Assembly: GCA_026745465.1 (NCBI GenBank)
Contig: JACYXH010000399.1
Location: forward strand, 1-64,000
Reading direction: 5' to 3'
DNA length: 64,000 nt
Source of the DNA: Lota lota
Taxonomy: Eukaryota > Chordata > Actinopteri > Gadiformes > Lotidae
This document shows, one piece after another, positions 1 to 61,830 of this stretch. Both the position numbers and the translations under genes were made by a program. Numbering within the stretch: position 1 is the stretch's first letter; each line of letters begins with the position of its first letter. Below the pieces are notes generated by a model. That model was not told the DNA's origin, made no database searches, and worked only from the letters and a program-made list of their open reading frames with translations.

Positions 1-183
1 TGACAAAACATATTGTGTTTTCAACTAAACTAACCTCTCTCTCGCCCTCACCCTCTCTCGCTCTCTCTCTCTCCCTGTCTTTTTCTCGCTATTCTGTTTC
101 TCTCGCCAACATTCTCTCTCTCTCATCCCAATCTCTCATTCACTCTTCCTTTCTCCCTTTCTTTGTCTTGCTGCCTCCTTGTC

Positions 184-312
<129 letters not shown>

Positions 313-326
313 CCCCCAACCCTCAG

Positions 327-8813
<8,487 letters not shown>

Positions 8814-9770
8814 GAAGCGGGCCTTCCACCACAAAACTAACACGCACTGTCCTCCAATAAGGTGCCAACACTCGATTCCTTCAAAGCCGACCTAAATTTA
8901 CATTATGACTTGTGACGAATTCCTTCCTTTCTGTCAATACCATGATCTTTTTGTGACTGATTTCTAGGGTTGCGCAGTACGCTTATTTGTCTTGGTTTTG
9001 TTGTGCGATTTTTGTTTTGTCGTTGTTGAATAGTCGTATGACAAAGTATAGTGTTCTGCTTCCCCCTGGTGGTTTAATGTTGAAACTACACTTCCAATAC
9101 GCAGCCACCTCACATTAGCTTACATGACCTGAATATATGAATTACATTCTTCCTTCCCCACCTAGTAATAACTACCAATTTTATTTTACCAAAGACGACG
9201 TGTAGCTCAGAATAATAATCAGTATATATATATACAGTATATTATACAAGGGAACAGTCATTATTGACTGATAGGTGTATTTTCGCCATAGAAAGGGAAA
9301 AGGCCATTTCCGTTGTAAAAATGTTTTTCACCTCTGCTAGAAAACAAAGAGCTGGTTACCTCAGACAGCTTATGCCAATATAGTCCCCTACCGTAACAAT
9401 GGGGTTTTGTCTCCACTTAGAACAAAATGGCTGGTGGCCTTTGGCTAGCAATGGAGTGAATGAGATTTAGAAACCAGACAGGAAAACCAGCCCACGGAAA
9501 TCCCTTCAAAACAAGAGCCCCTTCCCAACGTGCCTGCATGGTCTTGTTCTTCAAATAAAAGTACCGTGTGCCTTTTTCCATTTGTCTGCCGTATTTATCT
9601 ATGGAAATCATTTTTCTTTTTCATGTGAAGAATTTGCCTTACTTTTTCGGTCTATTTTTGTGCCACCGTGTTGCTTGTGCAAGAGTGTATGTTTTTGAAA
9701 ACAATGTGTGAGAATGAGTTACTGACGTTTGGTGTAGAAACTGTACCAGTAATAAATACGTTTTCTATCA
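8814..9770 (+). other. jam2: jam2 3' UTR with candidate poly(A) signals
   Basis: Noncoding, AT-rich. AATAAA hexamers occur at 9554-9559 and 9751-9756. The opposing atp5pf poly(A) signal starts at 9961 and reads leftward, so the two transcripts end tail-to-tail within about 200-400 bp. The exact ends are inferred. Confidence 0.55.
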
Positions 9771-9955
9771 AAACATACTTGTCAAGTGTTTTTACATCAT
9801 TATATTCTCACGATTGTTTAATGTCAAAGCCAACAATCACAAAAATACTGTAACGGCATTTATTTCGTTTGAGGATGCACATTATTTCAGTCGTTTCAAA
9901 CCCACATACTCCTCTTGGTCAGAAACCATGACAAGTGGTTTCAGTTCAACACCGT

Positions 9956-9961
9956 TTTATT
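9956..9961 (-). terminator. atp5pf: atp5pf poly(A) signal
   Basis: AATAAA on the minus strand 45 nt after the TAA stop codon. No other hexamer lies closer. Confidence 0.6.
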
Positions 9962-10005
9962 AAATACAACATATGGGTGACGGAGACAAACAACCTGGAT
10001 AGAAT

Positions 10006-11858
<1,853 letters not shown>

Positions 11859-11861
11859 TCT

Positions 11862-11863
<2 letters not shown>

Positions 11864-11951
<88 letters not shown>
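11864..11951. repeat. (AC)44 array at atp5pf exon 2 acceptor
   Basis: UG in atp5pf RNA, ending 4 nt before the AG acceptor next to the start codon. Confidence 0.95.
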
Positions 11952-11952
<1 letters not shown>

Positions 11953-12440
11953 CATCAATACTCCTCAATAATAATACATCATTATTACATACAATTCACC
12001 GCTTATTCTCGTTTGACTCCCAGATAATCGTGTGATAAGACAGCCTTGGGACAAATTAGTGCACTACAGTATGTTGGGCTAAAATGTCACGATACTTCCC
12101 AACCTTTGCCGACTAAATTATAAGACAGCAATGCAATAACACGATATTAAAATGTAAAGGTAATACACGTCATTGTTGATGTAGCACATCAGTTATGTGT
12201 CCTTTCAAAAGTCCTCTCCCTATGCTAACGAAATGCTAACATTAACGCACTAACACTGCTAACAAGCTAAGCTAACTTTAGGTGACCTGTCCCTCGTCTA
12301 TGGTACTTTGTTGTAGTTTACAGCACAAAGATACATTTGACAGGACACATGGCCAACTACACAGATAATTTCTAACTGCAGTTGAAATATATGCAGTAAA
12401 AACCCGTCATTTATTCCACATTAGACCAACATCTGCTCAC

Positions 12441-12520
12441 CTTGGGTTTGACACTTTGAGAAAAATCCAAATGTGATGTACCGCAAGGGGTTGTGGGAAA
12501 TCTTAGGGTGCTGTGAGTGT
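12441..12520 (-). promoter_or_regulatory. atp5pf: atp5pf noncoding first exon and promoter (predicted)
   Basis: A CCCAAG|GTGAGC donor ends at 12441 on the minus strand, upstream of the coding exons. Just upstream is TTCCCACAACCCC, resembling the ZNF143/SBS motif common in housekeeping promoters. The start site itself is inferred. Confidence 0.45.
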
Positions 12521-13430
12521 TCAAGCGCATCACATTGCCACACGTTTGCGCAGAATACCATTAGTGCCGAAAGTGGCACCAAATGATTAACATTGGTTAG
12601 TAGTTGATAGTTCGGGACTTTCCATTCGTTTTTATTTTTTTCATTTTGAACTTTGACATAAGTGGTACCCCTTATGTTTTATGTTATAATGACCAAAAAA
12701 CAACAACGAGTTGTACCCATTGTTTTGTTCACTAACGACAAAAAAAAAAAACGACACTTGTACCCCTTATGTGTTATTCTATAACTACCAAACAAACAAA
12801 AAAGACAGTGGTACCCCTTATGTTTTATTTTATAACGACCAAAGAATTGAAATATATATATAAATAAGAGGCTTCCATTAAATTAAATCAGCAGGAGTTT
12901 AACCTTGGTCTACAGAGCATTAGACAACTGCTCTCTCCGCTTCCCCACGGAATTGTAAATATTGTTATAAACGACAGTACAATAGACATGAGAGCATTAC
13001 TTTTAAAACTTAAATGATGGTTAAATGGAAACAAACTGCAGGAATTTATCCCTGGTATCCAGAGGGTTATACAACAGTGCTGCTGTTGTACAACAATGCT
13101 CAATAATCTAATCAATAGGCTATACATTACAATGTATTTCTTTTTAATTTGTTATTTTGTTACCTCAAGGCAGAACCTTTCAATTTTAATTCATTTAATT
13201 TATATTTCTGAGGGCAACCAGCACCTATGCCTTTAGCAGGCCCAGGTTAGGAAATAATAATTAGGTGTGGTTGGACATAATATAAGAAAATCCCAACTTA
13301 CTTAGTAACGCTAAACTGTTACTGTGATCTATAGATGCAGTCCTTTTGCTTAAGGTTTAGATGTTATGGCTAAAATGTACACTACACTGCGTCACAATAA
13401 AAGCCAATTCCACGTTATCCATATGTACAT
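12521..13430. other. atp5pf-app intergenic gap
   Basis: Around 900 bp with no coding exon on either strand. It holds four decayed copies of a roughly 48-bp unit (12655-12845, core GTACCCCTTATG) and AT-rich unique sequence. The ETS-factor gene gabpa, found here in human, was looked for and not seen. Confidence 0.6.
12655..12845. repeat. Decayed 48-bp tandem repeat, 4 copies
   Basis: Copies begin near 12660, 12708, 12754 and 12804, each with GTACCC(C)TTATG followed by TTAT...ACGACCAAA. The copies have diverged in the A-rich spacer. Confidence 0.65.
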
Positions 13431-13437
13431 TCAAAAC

Positions 13438-13443
13438 TTTATT
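13438..13443 (-). terminator. appa: app poly(A) signal candidate
   Basis: Minus-strand AATAAA in an AT-rich setting, the last hexamer before the intergenic gap. Confidence 0.4.
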
Positions 13444-15119
13444 GTGGAATAATGTGTAGAAAGCATTTTTCCAGTCAATGCAAATGACCTGCACAATTTT
13501 ACAGTGGAAAAAAAAATAGAATAGCCACACAAAAGAAAGACAAAGAAAATCCTGCTTTATCTTGAACTCTGCTGCCCTCTGCAGGGCAAGTCAATACCAC
13601 CCTTCTGATGATCAAGGCAAAAGACTCGTCCCACTGCATCCTGAATAGAAATGATTTCACAAAAAACGGGTTATCTCATCATTTATCACAACTTGATTTG
13701 TAGTGTGGGAGATCAGATCACACAGCGACCGTTTGTGTCTAAAACTCGTTGAACTCATTACGCTGAAGAGATAATACCCTGATTGCGCGTCCGGGAATGC
13801 TGTGTGGTTATGGGACTTTCGCCTGGCTATGAATTCCTCCCTCCACTTCCGACTCTCACCACTAGGTGTCACTAATGGCCCCCGTAACATCTTCTTTGCG
13901 AAATTAAGAGTGTGGTGTACGTTGATGGTCTTCCTGGCTGAGTTACCACACCTAAGAGGTGGTCGATTAAAGAAAAAGTAATGACAATAAGATAACCCAT
14001 TACTCATTACATTAATCGATAAGCACATATTTTGGTAAATGAGTGTGGGCAAATTGCAGAACGCGTTGGTTTATTTTGGAAAAAGAAAAAAAAACACAAA
14101 CTTGGACAAACCTCATTACAACGTTGGGAGAAAAACGAACACACAACGAAAACATTTAATCCCCCCCCCTTGTCTTTCCATACGTCAAATCTTTCCCCAG
14201 CCCCCCACCCCTCTCACTGCCCTCTATACACAAGCCAACAGCACAAGCCCGTAAAAAATAAAAGCACACAAGACTGGAATGGAAAAATGCCACTCAAAAA
14301 AAGCAACAACTTAAATAGTGATTTTGTTCAAAAAGCTTCTACTTAAAAGATGTTCATCAGCACAATGCATTTCTGAGATTAAGGATAATATAGACAGGCC
14401 TACTAGCAGCCCTCGCCGTCGCACCAAGAACACAGAACGGTAAAAACAAGAACGTAAAACAGGCTATAAAAATGTACAATTCCAAAAAAGCAAAAAAGAT
14501 CTTTTTTTTTAAGTGTATTTAACGTGATATCAAGCTTGTTCATTTGAGATTAAGATATATTGTATTTGTCATTGAAACCATTGTTCTGAAGTTAACGCGA
14601 CCACGAGAAAGATATTAAAATGTACAATCTTGCTAAGTATGACAATCTATAGGTGAGAACGGCGCTCGCGAGAACTCCGTCACGGATATATTCTTCCTCT
14701 CCCCCCCCCCCCCCCCTCTTCATTTCCTCTTTTGTTTCCGCTCTGAATCCCGCCCTGGTCCCGGTCGTCATGTCATGCACTACGCAGAAACGGCTATGAT
14801 GTCAGCATTACCCCGGTACATAACACGCAATAAAAAAAACTAAAATCAACATTACATCCGTTTACCCTCTCCTCCTCCTCGCCCCCCCACCCTCCCCGAA
14901 AACATTAAGTAAAAATGCAATTCAAATGAGAAATATCAAAACCAGCTCATTCGGAAACACGTCTCGCTACTACTACGCATCTTCCTCATCCTCTAGCGTC
15001 GACCATTAGAGTCCTCTGTGACGTGAGCCAGCCCAGCAGGCCGAACAAATGGAATGGACCAGGAGGGAGGAGAGCAGTGATATAGGGGGAGGGTGCAGGT
15101 GAGGGTTTGGGGTTATGGA

Positions 15120-15245
15120 TGTGTGTGTACATGTACGTGTGTGCGTGTACGTGTGTGCGTGTACGTGTACGTGTGTGTGTGTGTGTACGTGTGTGTGTAC
15201 GTGTGTGCGTGTACGTGTGTGTGTGTACGTGTGTGCGTGGAACGT
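15120..15245. repeat. Alternating GTGTAC/GTGTGC tract at start of app 3' UTR
   Basis: Irregular GTGTGTAC and GTGTGCGTGTAC units, almost pure purine-pyrimidine alternation beginning about 15 nt after the app stop codon. Confidence 0.8.
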
Positions 15246-15258
15246 GTTGTTCGTCCTC

Positions 15259-47109
<31,851 letters not shown>

Positions 47110-47329
47110 TGCTGGTGTCTTGTTGGGTGGCCAAAACACGTCCTTAACCGCGGTGTTTATAAGTGTGTCGGGTTGAGGTTGAACCGTGAATGCTGCCTGT
47201 GACAGTGCCGCTCGTCTTCACTCGTTTGATGGCGAATGATACCGAGGGTTTCCAAGCTGCGCACGCACGGGATCATCTGACCTGAGCCGGGAGAATGGAA
47301 AGGAGCGCGCATGCGCAGACGCACGCAAG

Positions 47330-47345
<16 letters not shown>
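47110..47345 (-). promoter_or_regulatory. appa: app promoter and 5' UTR (predicted)
   Basis: CpG-bearing DNA upstream of the app ATG. A perfect palindromic NRF1 consensus (CGCGCATGCGCA) lies at 47306-47317, followed by (GC)n/(CA)n. A TATAAA-like string reads leftward near 47156-47161. The TSS is not determined. Confidence 0.5.
47306..47317. promoter_or_regulatory. NRF1 binding site
   Basis: Perfect match to YGCGCAYGCGCR, about 200 bp upstream of the app start codon. Confidence 0.6.
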
Positions 47346-47361
<16 letters not shown>

Positions 47362-47399
47362 TGTGCTGTGATTTGTATATTTCTTTTCATTTTGAAGAG

Positions 47400-47910
47400 A
47401 AAAAAATCGTTGACTCAACTTTTATTATGGCAAATTAGTTTTGATATGATTTAAATTTATTTACACAGCAATAGAAACAGCACAAATAAACTACAATTTT
47501 TTTTAATTAAAATTGAGTCCAATGGGACACTGGGATGAAGGATCACAGATCACATTCACGTAGGAGTCCAAAATCCCATCTCTACGATTTTTTGGGGGGT
47601 AAATACAAGAAGCCATTCGATGTATTACACAAAGTCAAGTGGCTCACTCCGTGTTTCAGCAACAGGATAAACAACACTGTTTTCAAGTAAGACAAACTCA
47701 AGTCAATGATTCAGTATCAACCGCTAGTGTTCAACATTGCCACACAAACTATTGAAAAAAAATATTTGTACACTTTTAAATCATGTATCACATTTCAAGT
47801 TCGGCTGTGCGCAAGATTACAGCAGATGTCCCTTGACCTTCTGGCGACACAAACAGAGTCCTATGTGCCATTCAACTTCAATTGCAATTAAAACTAAACT
47901 TGTGGACGGT
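47400..47910 (-). other. cyyr1: cyyr1 3' UTR (predicted)
   Basis: AT-rich, noncoding. Minus-strand AATAAA hexamers at 47457-47462 and 47421-47426 are candidate ends, about 450-490 nt past the stop and only about 100 bp from the app promoter. Confidence 0.5.
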
Positions 47911-56259
<8,349 letters not shown>

Positions 56260-56973
56260 GGCGAGGTTATCTCTCTTCCCGGCCGTTCACCGACGCGCAA
56301 TGATCCGCGGAGTTCATCCAGAAATGACACGATCAAAACTCTTCACCTCCTTCGTTGCGGAGAGTGACTAGTGGGACGGCATTGGCAAGACAACAATACA
56401 AATAAAAGCCTTGTAGGTCTCCGACCGAGTCTCCCTCCTCTCCACTCGGGACGTGGTCGTCACTTTGCGGACCACAAAGTTTGATGTGAGAACCCGTCTG
56501 TTCGTCCGATGAAACAAAGTTGGTTTGGCGTTGGCACTTCGCAAAACATCCAAAAGCGAACATATACTATATAATGTATCATATATGCTATGCACTAGTT
56601 ATAGTAATAGTGATAAGTATATCACGTTCGAACCATGAGAGACATTTAAACGTTTTAGTGAATGTCCAACGTGGAACTAACTTTACCTGTCCCTGTTCGT
56701 CCACGTGTGTGTATCGCTGCCTCCGCTTCCGTCTCCCCTCGCTGGAACCCAACAGGCTGCCTCGGCCAGCAGTCTAGCCGGAGCGATTTGAATTCCCCCC
56801 CCCCCCCCTCGTCCACGCTACCCTCTCCCGTGACCGCTGTGGTGGAGGGTCCGAGGGCTCGAGGCACACGAGGGTGAGAGACAGAGAGGGAGGGGGGAGA
56901 GGGTGAGTCAGAGAGGAAGAGAGAGAGAGAGTGGGAGGAGAAAGAGAGAAAGAGTGGGGGAGAGGGAAAGAGG

Positions 56974-57018
<45 letters not shown>

Positions 57019-59669
57019 GAGAGGAGAGAGGAGAGAGGAGAGAACGAGAGGGAGAAAGGGGAGGGGGGAGAGAGATGTTCCATATGAATGTGTGAGATTT
57101 TGCACCGTTATTAAGCAGCATGGAGTGAGCTGTTTTTGTCTGACTTTGCTTCACAGACATTCATTTTTTCACAGCTCCTTGTCAAGGGGTGAGGTCTCCG
57201 CCTGTACGGGCTACTCTATATGGTCACGTCACGACTCCTTGGGAGATAAAAGAGCCAACGACCATAATGACAGGAATAAACGCATTTCCCAATCAAGAAG
57301 ACATCCTGTGCTCTTTCTGGATGTGTACGCGTTACTTTGTGTGTACTTCAGCGTCCTCCGGGCAGGCCTTCTCGTAGATCATTCATACGGTATGTGGAGG
57401 CGTCATGTCTTTGGGTCTTATGCAACAAGCAGTCGTCCGGCGTGGCCCTCTGACATCGCAGCATGGTTAAACATGTGATAGTCATAGGCGGTTGCCCCAC
57501 TTGGCCAGGCATTCTGGTCTGTATGGGTCGTGTGGTTCTGTCACGAACCATCTGGCCCGTCGGTTTAAGTCGACCCACAGCACAGTGACCCAAGAGCCCA
57601 ATTACGCTGACAAACAGTGAAACACTTTTTGAACGACGCCTTTGAAACCTTTTGTGTCGAGTAGCCTAGAGTTGATTTGGATACCCCGCCAAGGGATTCA
57701 TGAACAACCCCCAAACTAACCCCAGACCCTCAAAAGGCCAAGGCAAATGATAATACCAAATCCGTGGTGAAAGGGAAAAAAAGTTACATGAGTCTAAATG
57801 AGATGAAGTAGGTCATATAAAAGCCAAAGCTCAAACGGAAGCCGTCAAGGTTTTACGAAATCACATTCATGCTGAATTGACTGATCAATCATATAGCGAT
57901 TTGATTTGAATCCGAACCCAACAAAAAATATGAAAGGCACTGGGTTCGATCCCCAAATGTCCGCAGCCTGACCTGCAGGCATCCATTCCTAGCCCCCAAC
58001 TCAAGTCTGGTAGAATGCATCTCAACAGGGACACAGCCAGGGAGGAGCCAGTACAGACAACACAATGGAACCAGGCTGAGGTTATATTGAATTTGATAAG
58101 AACTAATAAAAAATAGATATTGTTATGAATGGTTTCTTGAACGTGTAAAAGCACACCATGATTTACCAACTGCTATCCAAAGATTCTTTCTTGTTTAATT
58201 GTTTTTACATAACAGAACCGTTTTTGTCTTGGCTTGTCGTAAAAGTAAATTCCCCCTCAAAGAGCAAACCTAAACATGTATTTGTTTATGCTCTTGAATA
58301 TCTCACATTCAAGAGCTGTGTAATGCTAAACAATACACACACCACCAAGTGAGGGCGAAGCAGATTACATAAAATACGACACATGGCCTAGAGCTTAATA
58401 ATCAAAGTCCAAACTAAAGCCTTAGGAGACATTATATTTGTTCTCTCCGGGTGGTCAACCACAGTGAGACTAATCGTTCATGATGGCTTCCAGATGAAGG
58501 TTGTGATTCACCCTCAGTAAACTCCGGCACGCAAGTAAAACCCCCGAATAAATAATAAATAAAAAGTTCACGTGGAGAAGTTCGGAAAATTAATGAAGAC
58601 ATTATTTCTCGGTATGGCGCATTCGTTTTCTGGAAATCCTCCCACCAACCGACCAATCAAAAAATGATTAAAGACACATCCCGGGTCTACACCATTTGCT
58701 GGGATAGTTTGCAGAAACATGACACCGTGCCCTCCTAAATAACAGACATGGCCAATCTGTACCAGCCATAATTACAGCATAATTACTTCCTTTATGTTGG
58801 TCCAGAAGAGACGGGAAAAAAAACATCTTCCTCTTTCCTGGGGGGCCTGACTTAACCATGGCTGCCTAGTTCGAGAGTAGCCTATGAGCTTTGTTTAAAA
58901 AACAATTAAAGATTGTTGAGCTAATTCATATCCTGAGATGCAGACCCCCGCTCCCTCATATAGAATATAAGATAAATATAATTACAAACTAATTACTAGA
59001 CCAACTACAGAAGGCAAGAGGTTTGAATGGCAAGTTTAGCCACCCAATGTATTTGCCTAATTCAGAGGGCAAACACATAGACATATATACTATATAATAG
59101 ATTAACTGTATAAACTAGAACAACACTGTTGTTATTATGCACATCCATGGGCAAAACCAACATTTTTAAGACAGAGACGAGGGGAAATTACTGCCACCTA
59201 GTGGACAGAACCATTAGGGTTCTACAAACACGGGGCCTTAGGAACTACTGTCTGTCGCGCGCTGCGTGCACCTCCGCGGGGAGTTAAACGTTTAGCGTGT
59301 CAGCCAAAGAGCGGCCTCTGTAATTGGAATGGGATGCGCCGTCTTGCTTACCTCAACATGCCAGGGCTTGCAGAGAGAGGGCAATTTCAGCCTCTGAGTC
59401 TGGTTGATTGGACGGTTTGTGGTCTCCATAGGCACTTCCTCCCTCTTGCTGCCACTAACGACGTTGGCGATACGGGAATGGTCGGTGATTGGTCGAAGGA
59501 AAATCCCCGTGTATTGCCCTGCCAGCCAATTGTATGTATCGTTTTTAGATTGGCTGAAATAAAGTTGAATATTATTTGTTTCTTCCCGCACGTTAAGCCA
59601 AATCCTTGACTCGTTTTGCATAAGTAAACAAGTCAAACACCAAACAACTAGACACTTGAGTGCACAGGT
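56260..59669. other. cyyr1-adamts1 intergenic region
   Basis: 3.4 kb. Contains the presumed cyyr1 promoter (56260-56500), GA-rich DNA (56880-57075), a SINE (57930-58040) and a cluster of five CCAAT/ATTGG boxes (59318-59555) close to the adamts1 3' end. No convincing gene. Confidence 0.6.
57930..58040 (+). mobile_element. SINE copy, 5' part
   Basis: GGGTTCGATCCCCAAATGTC is a near-perfect tRNA B box followed by the SINE body string GCAGCCTGACCTGCAGGCAT. Confidence 0.65.
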
Positions 59670-61100
59670 CAATGTAATACTTTATTCATGTACTTAGGAC
59701 CACATATATATATATAATACTGTATAAATACTCTATTTATTCTAATCCTTCTGTGATTCTCAATATCAAATAGAAAATATAAAAAAAAACAAAGCCACAT
59801 GAGTATATTTAACAGGCTGTACAAAAATAAATAATTAGGTATTCTGTACAAAAGGAAAGAAAAAACACGATAGGTAAACAAACAGCAACAAAACATGCCT
59901 TCTCAGAAGGCAGGAGACTTACTTATGAAGTAATATAAGAGAAGAGTCCCTCTCTAGATTCACACACACACTCACACGCGCACACACTCAGTCGCGCACA
60001 CGCGCACACACAAGCGCTCCTCTTTGGTATATCCACAATTTCCTTATAAGGAGTTAGTAGACTAGGGCAAGATATGGCTAAAAAAGAAAAATAACAACAA
60101 TAATCAAAACATGGTCTTCTTTCTGAAACAAACGTAGTGACAACTCAATGTAACAATGTGCCGACGGCCATGACAGTGATCTATGTATAGTGTCTAGCAT
60201 GCGTAGCATAAACAAAGTTGGACTGGTTCAAGTTTTTGAACGTTAAAACATTTTCTATAACACTAACCATGAACCAATAATCTTTTTTTTTGTTCCATTC
60301 CTGATGGCATGAGCAAGATAAAATATTTATATATATGTCTAGTCTCTTTCATTTGCTTTTCTTTTTTTATATATATATATATATACGTATATGTAGATAT
60401 TTCAGGAACCGGCGTAACTATGTACGAGAAAGGACCCCCGCTGCGAGAAAAAAAGTCTCCCCCCACCCTAATGTCTGTGTGTCTGTCCAGCCCAGCTTGG
60501 GCAAACACACACAAAAAAAACACGTGTACAACACACACAAACACACACACACACACACAGGCATGGCATTGGCATGGCGAGGTGCACCTGTTTTCTGTTT
60601 GATAAAACATGAATGCCCGTGGACTGTTTAACCCTTCGATGGATGCCTGGGTTCAATCGTAGCTGGGGTTAGCCCACTCCCCTTGCTAGCTTCGACGCAG
60701 TCTTTTTGGTACTGTTGTCGCACTCGGGTCGCGGCGCCAAGAAATGGACCCCAAATCTTTATTTCGTCTCTTCAATAGAGCGGGGGGGGGGGGCGGGGGC
60801 AGACGGCTGCTTGGTGTTCCTCTCGGCCCTGCCTCTGTTGGAAGAACCGGATTCGGAGTTCGACGGCTCGGACTCCCAAGGGCGTCCGATGTTTCCGAGT
60901 GTTTGTGGTCGGTGACCGCGAGGCCCTGGACCGCCCGCCGTGGGCAGGCGTTGGGTGGAGGGGCCCCGGGAGCGCTGCAGAGTCTCCGGTCCCTGTTGAA
61001 GGATGTCCTGTTGCATATCATAAAGAGGAGGATGGGGGGGGGGGGGGGGGGGGGGGGAGAAGGAGGCCGGAGGGGAATACGACGAGGGCCCTGTAGGGTG
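59670..61100 (-). other. adamts1: adamts1 3' UTR (predicted)
   Basis: AT-rich noncoding stretch with short ATTTA strings. Minus-strand AATAAA at 59681-59686 is a plausible poly(A) signal. GC-rich near the stop, including a poly-G run at 61036-61060. Confidence 0.5.
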
Positions 61101-61830
61101 TTAGCAGGGCCCCTGGTGACACAGTTCCAAGAGGGGCCGTGGTCGGCCCTTTATCTCGCAGCTCTCGTTCGCCAACGTGGCCCCGTCAGGCCCCAGGCAG
61201 CGCAGGGGCCTCTTGCGGTACCCGCGGCCGCAGGTCGTGGAGCAGGACGACCAGGTCCCCAGCAGCCAGGTGGGGCAGGGCTGCGCGGAGCAGGCGCGCG
61301 TGGCCAGGGGCCGCAGCTCCTCGGGACACTCCCGGGACAAGCGGGCCAGGGAGTCCAGACACAGCACCTCCCTCTGCTGGGTGCCCCCGCCGCAGCTCTG
61401 AGAGCAGGGCCCCCACTCCCTCAGGGTCCACTCGGCGCCGCCGGCCTCGCGGATGGCGTTGATGGACGGGCGCCGGGACGCGGCGCCGCGGCCGCCCGCG
61501 GGCCTCGGGGCGAAGTAGCTGAACTTGACGCGGGGCCGGGGGGCCTCGCCCACCGACAGCACCTGGATGGTGAGGGGCTCGGGCAGCGGGGAGAAGCTCC
61601 GCAGGCGCTCCAGCGCCGCCGCGGAGCCGCTGTAGCGCAGCACGGCGCCCCGCAGGGCGATGTCCGTCTCCTGCGTGGTCAGCTTGTAGTTGCCGTTGAG
61701 CAGGTAGCCGCCGTCGGCGCGCCGCACCGCCAGGTAGCTGTTGTCGGGGCGACCGTTGCCGGGCGCACGCTGCTTGATGTCGAGGTGGGTGGCGCCGGCC
61801 GGGATGGTGACCACGTCCTGGTAGCCGTGT
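61101..61830 (-). CDS. adamts1: adamts1 last exon, spacer and TSP repeats 2-3
   Basis: 730 nt. Spacer ([36 protein letters not shown]), then TSP repeats [11 protein letters not shown] and [11 protein letters not shown], both with the C-x-x-S/T-C-G O-fucosylation motif. Stop TAA. Confidence 0.95.

Larger units (their letters stand above)
13420..15258 (-). other. appa: app 3' UTR (predicted)
   Basis: About 1.8 kb of noncoding, mostly AT-rich sequence with no ORF of interest. The first 130 nt after the stop are alternating purine-pyrimidine (GTAC/GTGT units, 15120-15245). AATAAA on the minus strand at 13438-13443 is a plausible end; the true extent is inferred. Confidence 0.5.

Noticed and set aside
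57930-58040. tRNA gene
   Set aside because: There is a good B box but no foldable cloverleaf or A box; it continues into the SINE body shared with other copies.
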